Below are positions 17,695-25,220 of a stretch of 64,000 nucleotides of DNA, piece after piece. Where the stretch lies: assembly GCF_900176255.2 (NCBI RefSeq), contig NZ_FXEG02000002.1, positions 1,612,001 to 1,676,000 of the forward strand. Reading direction: 5' to 3'. Both the position numbers and the translations under genes were made by a program. The stretch comes from Mycobacterium ahvazicum. Its GTDB lineage: Bacteria; Actinomycetota; Actinomycetes; Mycobacteriales; Mycobacteriaceae. Each line of letters starts with the position of its first letter. The stretch's first letter is position 1. The notes beneath the pieces were generated by a model, which saw only the letters and a program-made list of their open reading frames with translations, made no database searches and had not been told where the DNA came from.

Positions 17695-19034
17695 GCGGTG
17701 CCCCCCTGTAGGTAATCAGCCCACATCTTGAGCAGCTCGCGCTGGTTGTACTCGTTGTAGCCGACCTGGGCGCGACCCGGGCCGTGGAAGGACTCGGCGG
17801 GCAGCGCCTCGGCCACCGGACGATCGTCGGACAGCAGGCCCATCCGGCTGTTCAGCAGCATCCGTCGTGCCATCGAGCCACCCGCAGTGGTGGTCAGCGA
17901 CACCCAGTTCTCCACGTCGTCTTGTTCGAACATGCCCGTCGAGCCGAAGCACATCAGATAGGCCTTGTAGGAATCACGCTGGTACTGCGGGGGCGCGGCG
18001 GAGTCCACCGCGAACCACGAGCAGACTTCGGTTTCGTGCTCACTGATGGGCTGCCACAAGCGGATTGAGATAAAGGGCAGCACCTCGTCATGCCGGTCGT
18101 GAACCTTCGGCCAGTTGTGCACGAAGCTCAGGTTGGGAAAGCAGGTGGCCGCCGAGATCATGAACCCGTCCTCGCCGACCACCCGCTGTTGCTCCGGCGT
18201 CCACACGCCCTTGATCCGCCCGATCATCTCGTCGGGGTAGCCGACGTAGCGCATCCGGTCCTCGAAGCTGCCCGGTGGAAGCTTGTACGTGGTGCCGCCG
18301 CCGCGATGTGCCCAGTAGGTGGCGCCGTCCTTTCGCTTCTGCGCCTTGGGTTCTCGGAACAGGCCGATCTCCACGATCGACGCGTGCGTGTGCGGCGTGT
18401 GGTACATGTCGCCGGAGAAGTTCTCGGCACCGATCTTCCAGTTCGCCTTGATCCGCCAGCGCTGCGGCCCCCGCACTTGCAGGCCGCCCGTGCTCTGCCT
18501 GCTGTAGAAGTCCAGATAGAAGCGGAAGTCGCCGAGGAAGTCCTCCAGCGGCTCGGCATGCGGATCCAGGCTGATGAACAGCAGGCCGTTGTAGCTGGCG
18601 AAGTTCGGTGCCGGCAGCAAGCCGTGGGCGCTCCTGGGGAAGCCCTGGTCGCCGCCGTAGGCCTCGCGGTGGAACGGCAGCCCGGTGAGCCGCCCGTCGT
18701 TGCGATATGTCCAGCCGTGGTATGGGCAGCGGAAGTTGGAGGCATTGCCCATTTCGGCGCGGCACACCTGCATGCCGCGGTGCAGGCACATATTGAACAA
18801 GGCGCGCACCTCGCCATTGCCGTCGCGGGTGAGGATGAACGAGTCGTCCAGAAGCCGGCGCACCACGTAGTCGCCGTCCTGCGGGATCTCCGATTCGTGG
18901 CCCACGAACATCCAGGCGCGGCTGAACAGCCGCTCCTTCTCGAGCGCGAACAGCTGCCGGTCGTTGTAGATGTGGGCGGGGATCAGTCCGCGGCGCACGT
19001 TCTCGAACAGGCCGTCCTCGACGACGTCTGTCAT
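17691..19034 (-). CDS. aromatic ring-hydroxylating dioxygenase, alpha subunit
   Basis: A 447-residue catalytic subunit. The Rieske [2Fe-2S] site is CLHRGMQVC and, further on, CPYHGWTY (C-x-H ... C-x2-H) around residues 82-106. The mononuclear iron site is in NFSGDMYHTPHTH near residue 205. It inserts both oxygen atoms of O2 into an aromatic ring with electrons from a ferredoxin and reductase, neither of which is encoded in this operon. I took the ATG at 19034 (MTDVVEDGLF); a GTG at 19040 would add two residues. It is the first gene of the five-gene operon. Confidence 0.9.
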   Translation of the reverse strand: MTDVVEDGLFENVRRGLIPAHIYNDRQLFALEKERLFSRAWMFVGHESEIPQDGDYVVRRLLDDSFILTRDGNGEVRALFNMCLHRGMQVCRAEMGNASNFRCPYHGWTYRNDGRLTGLPFHREAYGGDQGFPRSAHGLLPAPNFASYNGLLFISLDPHAEPLEDFLGDFRFYLDFYSRQSTGGLQVRGPQRWRIKANWKIGAENFSGDMYHTPHTHASIVEIGLFREPKAQKRKDGATYWAHRGGGTTYKLPPGSFEDRMRYVGYPDEMIGRIKGVWTPEQQRVVGEDGFMISAATCFPNLSFVHNWPKVHDRHDEVLPFISIRLWQPISEHETEVCSWFAVDSAAPPQYQRDSYKAYLMCFGSTGMFEQDDVENWVSLTTTAGGSMARRMLLNSRMGLLSDDRPVAEALPAESFHGPGRAQVGYNEYNQRELLKMWADYLQGGTA

Positions 19035-19047
19035 GGCCACCTCGCCC

Positions 19048-19081
19048 TCTGTTCTACAGAAACATCCTCCACTCAGTAGAA
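19048..19081. promoter_or_regulatory. possible operator of the dioxygenase operon
   Basis: TCTGT-TCT-ACAGA is a palindrome at 19048-19060, and TTCTAC (19052-19057) pairs with GTAGAA (19076-19081) at a longer range. Both lie within 50 bases upstream of the alpha-subunit start, where a regulator would act. No regulator gene is adjacent. Confidence 0.35.
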
Positions 19082-19300
19082 TCCCGCGTTAAGCCCCGGC
19101 TGGTCAAACATGACCGGTCAGGGCGTTCAGCCGCCGGAAAGGAGCCTCGGGGGCAATTCACAGGCTTCACACAACCGGGCGTCCAGCGCCCGCGGCTAGC
19201 GTTGGTCACGGTGCATCGAGGGGTGTGTGAGGGAGCTTTAACCTGCCGTTTCGTAGCTCCCGCCGCCATCTGTGGCCTCTTCAGGGGAAGGACTGTTTCC

Positions 19301-20236
19301 ATGGCTCTTCGGACCAGTGCTCGACTACGGAATCTCGGACCGCGCGCGTTGGCCGCTATCGGCCGCCAGAAGTGGCTGGACCGGCCCAGTTACCGGCTGG
19401 AACACGCGCTCAGCTTCGCCTTCAACGGATTGGGACCCGCCCGCAACACCGTCACCAACGCGCTGCACGGGGTCTGGCTCGGGCACCCGGCGCATCCTCC
19501 GCTGGCGTCGCTGACCAGCGGGGCGCTGGCCACCACGGTGGCCCTCGACGCGCTCAGCGCGGTGCCCGGCCGCCCCGCCCACGAAATGACCGACGCCGCA
19601 CGGTTCGCCTCGCGCGCCCTGGGGGTCGGGATCGCGGCTAGCGTCGGTTCCGCCCTCACCGGCGCCGCCGATTGGCAGCACACGCACGAAAAGGACCGCC
19701 GGGTGGGCCTGGTGCATGGCGTGGTGAACCTGGTCGCGACCGGGCTGTACGCGCAGTCCTGGTGGGATCGCCGCCGGGGTCGTCACCGTCGCGGCATCGC
19801 GCTCACCGCGCTCGGCTACCTGATCACCGTCGGCGGCAGCTATCTCGGCGGCGCGCTGGTGTTCGAATCCGGCATCGGCATCGACCAGTCCGGCCGGCGG
19901 CTGAGCACCAGCGAATGGACGCCGGTGCTGGAGGCGAACTCGTTGAACGGGAAGCCGGTCCGGGTCGAGGTCGACGGCGTGGGGCTGGTGGTGTGCCAGA
20001 CCAAGCCCGGGGAGGTATCGGCGTACGGCGAGTTCTGCCCGCACCTGGCGGCGCCGATGGCTGACGGCTGGGTGGACCGCGGCCGCATCGTATGTCCTTG
20101 GCACGGTTCATGGTTCGCGGCCGAGTCGGGCGAGGTGCTGCGTGGCCCGTCGGCTGCACCGCTGCCGTGCTACGAAGCCAGGTTGGCCAACGGAATGGTC
20201 GAAGTTCGCGGCGAGGCGCAGCCCAGCGGGACATAG
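19301..20236 (+). CDS. DUF2231 membrane protein fused to a Rieske [2Fe-2S] domain
   Basis: A 311-residue fusion. Residues about 40-200 form a DUF2231-like membrane domain with four hydrophobic helices and HPAHPPLASLTSGALATTVAL near the first. Residues about 210-310 are a Rieske domain with CPHLAAPM and CPWHGSWF cluster motifs. It probably anchors an electron-transfer cluster at the membrane. Start is the ATG at 19301 after AGGGGAAGGA. It is transcribed away from the dioxygenase operon. Coupling with the following hemerythrin gene (31 bases) suggests a shared redox or oxygen-linked role. Confidence 0.84.
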   Translation: MALRTSARLRNLGPRALAAIGRQKWLDRPSYRLEHALSFAFNGLGPARNTVTNALHGVWLGHPAHPPLASLTSGALATTVALDALSAVPGRPAHEMTDAARFASRALGVGIAASVGSALTGAADWQHTHEKDRRVGLVHGVVNLVATGLYAQSWWDRRRGRHRRGIALTALGYLITVGGSYLGGALVFESGIGIDQSGRRLSTSEWTPVLEANSLNGKPVRVEVDGVGLVVCQTKPGEVSAYGEFCPHLAAPMADGWVDRGRIVCPWHGSWFAAESGEVLRGPSAAPLPCYEARLANGMVEVRGEAQPSGT

Positions 20237-20261
20237 GGATCGAAGGGATCGAAGGGATCGG
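20237..20261. repeat. short tandem repeat (9-base unit)
   Basis: Just after the Rieske gene stop, GGATCGAAG is repeated twice and followed by a partial copy (GGATCGGA). It also supplies the GGA-rich region before the hemerythrin GTG. Such a repeat may vary in copy number and tune that ribosome site. Confidence 0.6.
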
Positions 20262-20267
20262 AGCAAC

Positions 20268-20753
20268 GTGAACGCGTACGAAGTGTTGAAGGACCACCAC
20301 GTCGTGATCAAGGGCCTCGGCCGCAAAATCAGCGAGGCGCCGGTGAACAGCGAACAGCGCCATGCACTTTTCGACGAGATGCTGATCGAACTCGACATTC
20401 ACTTCCGCATCGAAGACGACCTCTACTACCCGGCACTGAGCGCCGCCTCGAAGCTGATCGCGGTGGCACACGCCGAGCACCGCCAGGTCATAGACCAGCT
20501 CTCGGTGCTGCTCAAAACCCCGCAGACCGCGCCCGGTTACGAGGATGAATGGAAATCGTTCAAGACGGTGCTCGAGGCGCACGCCGATGAGGAGGAACGC
20601 GACATGATTCCCGCCCCTCCCGAGGTGAAGATCACCGACGCCGAGCTCGAGAAGCTGGGCAACAAAATGAACGCGAGAATCGCGCAGTACCGGGGTTCCG
20701 CGGTGCACAAACTTCGGACCAAAGGGCGCGCCGCGCTGGTACGGGCTCTATAG
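20268..20753 (+). CDS. hemerythrin-like domain protein
   Basis: A 161-residue four-helix protein with hemerythrin iron ligands in order: DHHVVIKGL, HFRIEDDLYYP (H-x3-E/D type), AHAEHRQVIDQL and AHADEEERDMIP. Mycobacterial hemerythrin-like proteins bind a di-iron site and sense or handle O2, NO or peroxide (family knowledge). It is soluble, with no signal. I took the GTG at 20268 (VNAYEVLKDHH); upstream frame is arginine-rich shadow. It follows the Rieske–DUF2231 gene by 31 bases and is probably on the same transcript. Confidence 0.84.
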   Translation: MNAYEVLKDHHVVIKGLGRKISEAPVNSEQRHALFDEMLIELDIHFRIEDDLYYPALSAASKLIAVAHAEHRQVIDQLSVLLKTPQTAPGYEDEWKSFKTVLEAHADEEERDMIPAPPEVKITDAELEKLGNKMNARIAQYRGSAVHKLRTKGRAALVRAL

Positions 20754-20786
20754 TTCGGGCGCCGTGGGCGAGTAGCGTCACGCTTC

Positions 20787-21545
20787 GTGAGGGCCGCACC
20801 CCAGCGCGTCGCGTCGCAGGATGACATCACGGCGGAGATCGCCGACATCGCGGCCCGGCACGCCGGCAACGCGGACACCCAGCCGCGGCTGGACTATCCG
20901 CCATACCGCAGCAGCGCGCTGCGCCATCCGAAACAACCTCTGCTGCTGGTGGATCCCGACGAGCTCGAGCGCAGCGCGCCGTGCTTCGGCGAGCGTGACG
21001 TCCACCCGCGCGACGCCGACCTGACGGCCGGCCATCCGGGCGAGCCGATCGGCGAACGCATCATCGTGGCCGGGCGGTTGCTCGAAGAGTCGGGACGACC
21101 GCTGGCCGGACAGCTGATCGAGATCTGGCAGGCGAACGCCGCCGGCCGCTACCGTCACGAGCGCGATCAGCATCCGGCACCGCTGGACCCGAACTTTGTC
21201 GGGGCCGGGCGCTGCCTGACCGGGCCCGACGGGACCTACCGGTTCGTGACCGTCAAGCCCGGTCCTTACCCGTGGCGCAATCATCACAACGCCTGGCGCC
21301 CGGCGCACATCCATTTCTCGCTGTTCGGTACCGCGTTCACCCAGCGCCTGGTCACCCAGATGTACTTCCCTGCAGACCCGCTGTTCGATTTGGATCCGAT
21401 CTTCCAATCGGTCGTGGATCCCGTTGCGCGCCAACGTCTGATCGCCGGCTACGACCATGGCCTCACCGAGGCGGAGTATGCGACCGGCTATCGATGGGAC
21501 ATCGTGCTGGCCGGCGATTCCTGGGCCGGGGCCCGACATGACTGA
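20787..21545 (+). CDS. pcaH: protocatechuate 3,4-dioxygenase, beta subunit
   Basis: A 252-residue intradiol dioxygenase chain. The non-haem Fe(III) ligands typical of the beta subunit are seen: Tyr in NAAGRYRHERDQ, Tyr in KPGPYPWRNHHNAWRPAHIHFS, and the two His in the AHIHF stretch. The enzyme opens protocatechuate between its two hydroxyls to give 3-carboxy-cis,cis-muconate. Start is GTG at 20787. Its 3' end overlaps pcaG by 8 bases, matching the 1:1 subunit need. Confidence 0.92.
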   Translation: MRAAPQRVASQDDITAEIADIAARHAGNADTQPRLDYPPYRSSALRHPKQPLLLVDPDELERSAPCFGERDVHPRDADLTAGHPGEPIGERIIVAGRLLEESGRPLAGQLIEIWQANAAGRYRHERDQHPAPLDPNFVGAGRCLTGPDGTYRFVTVKPGPYPWRNHHNAWRPAHIHFSLFGTAFTQRLVTQMYFPADPLFDLDPIFQSVVDPVARQRLIAGYDHGLTEAEYATGYRWDIVLAGDSWAGARHD

Positions 21546-22029
21546 ATCAGCCTGCACGCCAGGGCAAACCGTCGGTCCTTTCCTGCATCTCGGAATGCCT
21601 TGCGCCGCTGAGTTGGTGAGGGATTCGGATGCCGGAACCATCCGGCTGCACGGCACGGTGTACGACGGCGACGAGACACCGGTGCCCGATGCCCTGGTCG
21701 AACTCTGGCAGGCCGGCGACGGGTGCACCGGATGGGGCAGGGCCGCAACGGATTCCGACGGGCACTATGGTTTCACCACCGTGCTGCCGCAGCACCCGCC
21801 GTTTTTCGCACTCACCGTCTTCGCGCGCGGCCTGCTGGACCGGCTGTTCACTCGCGCTTATCTGCCCGGGGCCGACCCGGGCACCGATCCCGTGCTGGGC
21901 GCCGTCGACGCCGAACGGCGCGCAACGTTGTTGTGCGTCCCGGAAAGCCGAAAGGACTACCGGTTCGACATTCGGCTGCAGGGTCGGCGCGAGACGGTGT
22001 TTCTGGCCTACCGGGGTGCCGGGGGATGA
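21538..22029 (+). CDS. pcaG: protocatechuate 3,4-dioxygenase, alpha subunit
   Basis: A 163-residue alpha chain of the intradiol dioxygenase. It starts with the family motif TPGQTVGPFLHLGM and has the same fold (DALVELWQAGDG, DSDGHYGFTTVLP) but lacks the iron ligands, as expected for alpha. Length is a little below the usual 190-200, mainly from shorter loops. The ATG at 21538 lies inside the end of pcaH. The stop overlaps the pcaB start (ATGA). Confidence 0.9.
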   Translation: MTESACTPGQTVGPFLHLGMPCAAELVRDSDAGTIRLHGTVYDGDETPVPDALVELWQAGDGCTGWGRAATDSDGHYGFTTVLPQHPPFFALTVFARGLLDRLFTRAYLPGADPGTDPVLGAVDAERRATLLCVPESRKDYRFDIRLQGRRETVFLAYRGAGG

Positions 22030-23264
22030 CCAATCTGCTGTGGCCCGGCGATCACCGGGCCGGCGAGCACCTGACCGATCAGACGGTGCTGCGCGCGATG
22101 GTGGCGGTGGAATCCGCCTGGCTGAGCGCGCTGGCCGCCGCGGGTCTGGCGCCGGCCGACGCAGCCGGCGCCGACCTGTCGAACCTGGTGGACCACCAGG
22201 ACATCGAGACGCTCGCGGTCGCCGCCGAGGACAGCGGCAACCCGGTTGTCGCTTTGGTCGAGCTGCTGCGCCGGCGAGCCAAACCCAGTATCGGTCCGTG
22301 GATCCACCGCGGACTCACCAGCCAGGACGTGGTGGACACCGCGCTGATGATGGGCGTGCGCGACGTCGCCGATGAGCTGAGAATGCAGCTTCGTGACCAG
22401 GTTTCGGCATTGGCCGCGCTTGCGAACACACATCGGGCCACCCCGATGGTGGCCCGCACCTTGACCCAGCAGGCCGCGCCCACCACATTCGGCGCCAAGG
22501 TAGCCGGGTGGTGCACCGGTCTGGTCGACGCCTACGAACGGCTGGGTGGCCTGACCACCCCGATCCAGGTCGGCGGTGCCGTCGGAACATGGTCGGCCAC
22601 GACCGAACTCGCGGCGCTGCTCACCGACGCGGCCGATCCGCCGGAGGTGGCGGAGCGGGTCGTGCACAGTGCTGCGGCCGCTTTGGGTCTCGCCGTGCGA
22701 ACGCCGTGGCATACCGCCCGGACGCCCGTCACCGCGGCGACGGATGCCTTCCTCGCATGCACCGATAGCTGGGGCCGAATCGCCTCGGACGTCGTTGTTC
22801 TGGTTCGCCCGGAGATCGGCGAGCTGAGCGAGCCGGCCGCCGAGCAGCGGGGCGGCTCGTCGTCGATGCCACACAAGCGCAATCCGGTGTTGTCCATCTT
22901 GATTCGGCGCGCCGCGCTGTGCGCACCGCAGTTGGCCGCGACCCTGCACACCGCGGCGGCGCTGGCCAACGACGAGCGCCCCGACGGCGCCTGGCATGCC
23001 GAATGGGACACGCTGCGAACCCTGACCCGGCGGACCGTGGTCGCGGGCTCCCAGTGCGGCGAGTTGCTGGCCGGGTTGGCGGTACACGCCCCGCGGATGG
23101 CCGAGAACCTCAGTGCGGCAAATGTTCTCGGTGAGCAGCAGGTAATCGCCGAGCTGGCCGGGAAACCGCCGTCGCCAACCTATTTCGGTGCCGTCGACCG
23201 ATTGATCGACGAGAGCCTAGGTCGCGCCGAGCGGGTAGTCGGCAAACGGAGTAGTGGCCCGTAG
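22026..23264 (+). CDS. pcaB: 3-carboxy-cis,cis-muconate cycloisomerase
   Basis: A 412-residue member of the fumarase/aspartase superfamily. The signature GGSSSMPHKRNPV near residue 275 and the conserved blocks WIHRGLTSQDVVDTA and RTLTQQAAPTTFG are present. It lactonises the ring-cleavage product of PcaHG to 4-carboxymuconolactone. The ATG at 22026 overlaps the pcaG stop. The later steps (pcaC, pcaD, pcaIJ) are not in the window. Its last 48 bases overlap the convergent EthR-like gene. Confidence 0.92.
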   Translation: MTNLLWPGDHRAGEHLTDQTVLRAMVAVESAWLSALAAAGLAPADAAGADLSNLVDHQDIETLAVAAEDSGNPVVALVELLRRRAKPSIGPWIHRGLTSQDVVDTALMMGVRDVADELRMQLRDQVSALAALANTHRATPMVARTLTQQAAPTTFGAKVAGWCTGLVDAYERLGGLTTPIQVGGAVGTWSATTELAALLTDAADPPEVAERVVHSAAAALGLAVRTPWHTARTPVTAATDAFLACTDSWGRIASDVVVLVRPEIGELSEPAAEQRGGSSSMPHKRNPVLSILIRRAALCAPQLAATLHTAAALANDERPDGAWHAEWDTLRTLTRRTVVAGSQCGELLAGLAVHAPRMAENLSAANVLGEQQVIAELAGKPPSPTYFGAVDRLIDESLGRAERVVGKRSSGP

Positions 23265-23942
23265 CGCCAGGGCGGCGTGCCCGGCAGCGGCGAGGCCGTC
23301 TTCGTAGATGCTGGCCAGCCAGATGTGGACCAGCGTGTCGATCACCCGGTCTTCTCGGATCGAGGGTTCCTCGGAGGTGAACGTCGCGGCCATCACCCGC
23401 TCGCTCAACATGTTGAGCGCGACGGACAGATCCTCTGCCGAGATGGTGTCCGGCGCCGCGCCGCGCTCACGTTCGGCCTTGATCGCGTTGGTGGTGAACG
23501 AGATCCACGTCTGCATCAGCGTCGACCACAACGCCCGGACTTCGGGGTTGGTGGACTTGGCCGAGGCGCCGGCCACCGCGACCGCCGGGTGTGATCCCGA
23601 CACCGCGAAGAACGCCTCGATTCGGTCGCGCCACAGCGTGGCTGGATCGCCGGTCAGCTTGGCGCGCAGCGACTTGAGGGCGGCATGCGCCTTGGTGTTC
23701 ATCTGGTCCAGCAACGACAACAGCACGGCATTTTTGGACTGGAAATAAAAGTAGAAGGTGGGCCGGGAGATGCCGGCGCCTTTCGCCAGATCGTCGACGG
23801 AGAAGTCGGCTAATGGCCGCTCTTCCAAGAGCCGCTCGGCGGTGGCAAGAATGGCCTTCTCGCGGTCGTCTCCCGAGTGATGCGACGCCCGACGGCCGCG
23901 CGAGGCATGCGCGTACCCGCTGTAGGCCGAGGGGTCGGACAC
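23217..23942 (-). CDS. TetR family repressor, EthR-like
   Basis: A 241-residue TetR regulator strongly resembling EthR. The stretch SGDDREKAILATAERLLEER, then FSVDDLAKGAGISRPTFYFYF, is nearly that of EthR, as is the C-terminal RVIDTLVHIWLASIYED. EthR represses the Baeyer-Villiger monooxygenase EthA in M. tuberculosis, but no such gene is adjacent here, so this may be a paralogue. I took the GTG at 23942 (VSDPSAYSG). Upstream are three TGTCGATT repeats like those in the EthR operator. A long C-terminal extension (GLAAAGHAALALRATTPFADYPLGAT in part) overlaps pcaB. Confidence 0.85.
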   Translation of the reverse strand: MSDPSAYSGYAHASRGRRASHHSGDDREKAILATAERLLEERPLADFSVDDLAKGAGISRPTFYFYFQSKNAVLLSLLDQMNTKAHAALKSLRAKLTGDPATLWRDRIEAFFAVSGSHPAVAVAGASAKSTNPEVRALWSTLMQTWISFTTNAIKAERERGAAPDTISAEDLSVALNMLSERVMAATFTSEEPSIREDRVIDTLVHIWLASIYEDGLAAAGHAALALRATTPFADYPLGAT

Positions 23943-23981
23943 GGCACATACCCTAGGGGTACACCGATATATGCCAGGGAA

Positions 23982-24040
23982 ATTGTCGATTAAAACCAAC
24001 AATAATGTCGATTAAGTTCAACATTTCTTATCTGTCGATT
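23982..24040. promoter_or_regulatory. probable EthR-like operator with three TGTCGATT repeats
   Basis: TGTCGATT occurs at 23984, 24006 and 24033 in direct orientation, in an unusually AT-rich stretch 40-100 bases upstream of the EthR-like start; a further TCGTCGA follows at 24044. The known EthR operator also consists of repeated TGTCGA elements. This is therefore the likely autoregulatory site. Confidence 0.6.
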
Positions 24041-24105
24041 CATTCGTCGACCCGGGCGAAAGGCGCAGCAGCAAGGCCGGCGCAAGACTACAAACTACCT
24101 TGCGA

Positions 24106-24125
24106 CTCGGGACTTCCGCCCCTAC
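24106..24125 (+). promoter_or_regulatory. DosR-box-like site upstream of the DUF1876 gene
   Basis: CTCGGGACTTCCGCCCCTAC matches 14 of 20 positions of the DosR consensus TTSGGGACTWWAGTCCCSAA, with the GGGACT half intact. It lies 75 bases before the DUF1876 start; the M. tuberculosis homologue Rv1738 is a DosR target. Confidence 0.55.
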
Positions 24126-24199
24126 TTCGGGCCCGACCGGTGATGGTCATCTATACATCGATCAACGATGTGCCAGCTGGGCAGACAGGACGACTGCTG

Positions 24200-24484
24200 A
24201 TGTCGAAAGACAGTGACGACACGAACAAGAGTTGCCGCGTCGACGTGCTGATCGAAGAACACGAAGAGCGGACCCGGGCGAAGGCGCGACTGTCTTTGGC
24301 GGGTAGGAAGTTCGTCGGCATTGGGCTGGCACGACTCGATCCGGCGGACGAGCCGGTGGCCCGGATCGGTGACGAGCTCGCGATCGCGCGCGCGTTGACC
24401 GACTTGGCGAATCAGCTGCTCGCCGTGACGTCAAGCGATATTCAAGCCAGCACCCATGAGCCGGTCACGGGCCTGCACCACTGA
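24200..24484 (+). CDS. DUF1876 family protein (Rv1738-like)
   Basis: A 94-residue DUF1876 protein. The core CRVDVLIEEHEERTRAKARL, then GIGLARLDPADEPVARIGDELAIARAL (in part), is the usual dsRBD-like small domain of this family. Rv1738 of M. tuberculosis is among the genes most induced by hypoxia and NO and resembles ribosome hibernation factors in fold (established family knowledge). I took the ATG at 24200 (MSKDSDDTNK). A DosR-box-like site is 75 bases upstream. It converges on a terminator hairpin with the alpha/beta hydrolase gene. Confidence 0.8.
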   Translation: MSKDSDDTNKSCRVDVLIEEHEERTRAKARLSLAGRKFVGIGLARLDPADEPVARIGDELAIARALTDLANQLLAVTSSDIQASTHEPVTGLHH

Positions 24485-24506
24485 ATCGGGCCTGTCACCG
24501 AATGCC

Positions 24507-24548
24507 GCGGCGGTCCCGGCCTCCTCCTACCCTAACCGGGACCGCCGC
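24507..24548. terminator. bidirectional terminator hairpin
   Basis: GCGGCGGTCCCGG (24507-24519) pairs perfectly with 24536-24548, a 13-bp stem with a 16-base loop, followed by TTTC on the plus strand. It sits between the convergent DUF1876 and hydrolase genes. Confidence 0.75.
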
Positions 24549-24559
24549 TTTCAAAAACT

Positions 24560-25204
24560 CTAGGAAGCCGCCGGATCGAGGTGACCGAGGAACCAATCGC
24601 GAGCCAGGATCGCGACCTGCTCGAGCGTGCCCGGCTCCTCGAAAAGGTGAGTGGCACCGGGAACCACGGCGACTTTGCACTCGGCGGGGATCGCCGCCTG
24701 CGCCTTCCGGTTCAGTTCAAGGACCATCTCGTCGTGCCCCCCGACGATCAACAGGGTCGGAGCCTCGACTTTGCGCAGCAACCCGTCCGCCAGATCGGGC
24801 CGCCCGCCCCGCGACACCACCGCGGCGACCTTGATACCTGGGTGCGCGGCCGCAGCCAGGGCGGCGCCCGCTCCGGTGCTGGCACCGAAGTACCCCACCG
24901 GCAATGATGCGGTATCGGGTTGAGCGGCCAGCCAGGTCGTGACGTGGATCAGCCGGTGCGCGAGCAACCCGATGTCGAAGACGTTGGACCGGTCGCGTTC
25001 TTCTTCGGGTGTCAGCAGGTCGAAAAGCACCGTGGCGAACCCGGCCGTGTTGAGTATTTCGGCGACATAGCGATTACGGGGGCTGTGCCTGCTACTACCG
25101 CTGCCATGCGCGAACACGATGACGCCCTTGGGGTGCGGGGGAATGGTGAGCTGGCCGGCCACGGATGCAGGCCCGACAGCCACCCGAATTTCCTTGTCTA
25201 TCAT
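24560..25204 (-). CDS. dienelactone hydrolase-like alpha/beta hydrolase
   Basis: A 214-residue alpha/beta hydrolase. The oxyanion region VIVFAHGSGSSRHSPRN is near residue 30, the nucleophile elbow GYFGASTGAGAAL near 100 (G-x-S-x-G), an acid in IVGGHDEMV, and His in PGATHLFEEPG. The same domain occurs as the C-terminal half of M. tuberculosis Rv0571c, a DosR target. Its substrate is unknown. I took the ATG at 25204 (MIDKEIRVAVG); the longer frame upstream is shadow. It follows the Rv2629 homologue by 16 bases in one operon. Confidence 0.84.
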   Translation of the reverse strand: MIDKEIRVAVGPASVAGQLTIPPHPKGVIVFAHGSGSSRHSPRNRYVAEILNTAGFATVLFDLLTPEEERDRSNVFDIGLLAHRLIHVTTWLAAQPDTASLPVGYFGASTGAGAALAAAAHPGIKVAAVVSRGGRPDLADGLLRKVEAPTLLIVGGHDEMVLELNRKAQAAIPAECKVAVVPGATHLFEEPGTLEQVAILARDWFLGHLDPAAS

Positions 25205-25220
25205 GGTGATCGGCCCAATC

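Noticed and set aside
20237..20261. VNTR or CRISPR array
   Set aside because: Only about 2.8 copies of a 9-base unit; too short for an array, though listed as a repeat.
24005..24199. N-terminal extension of the DUF1876 protein
   Set aside because: The open frame from 24005 covers the operator and DosR-like site and has no domain features; the ATG at 24200 gives the normal family length.
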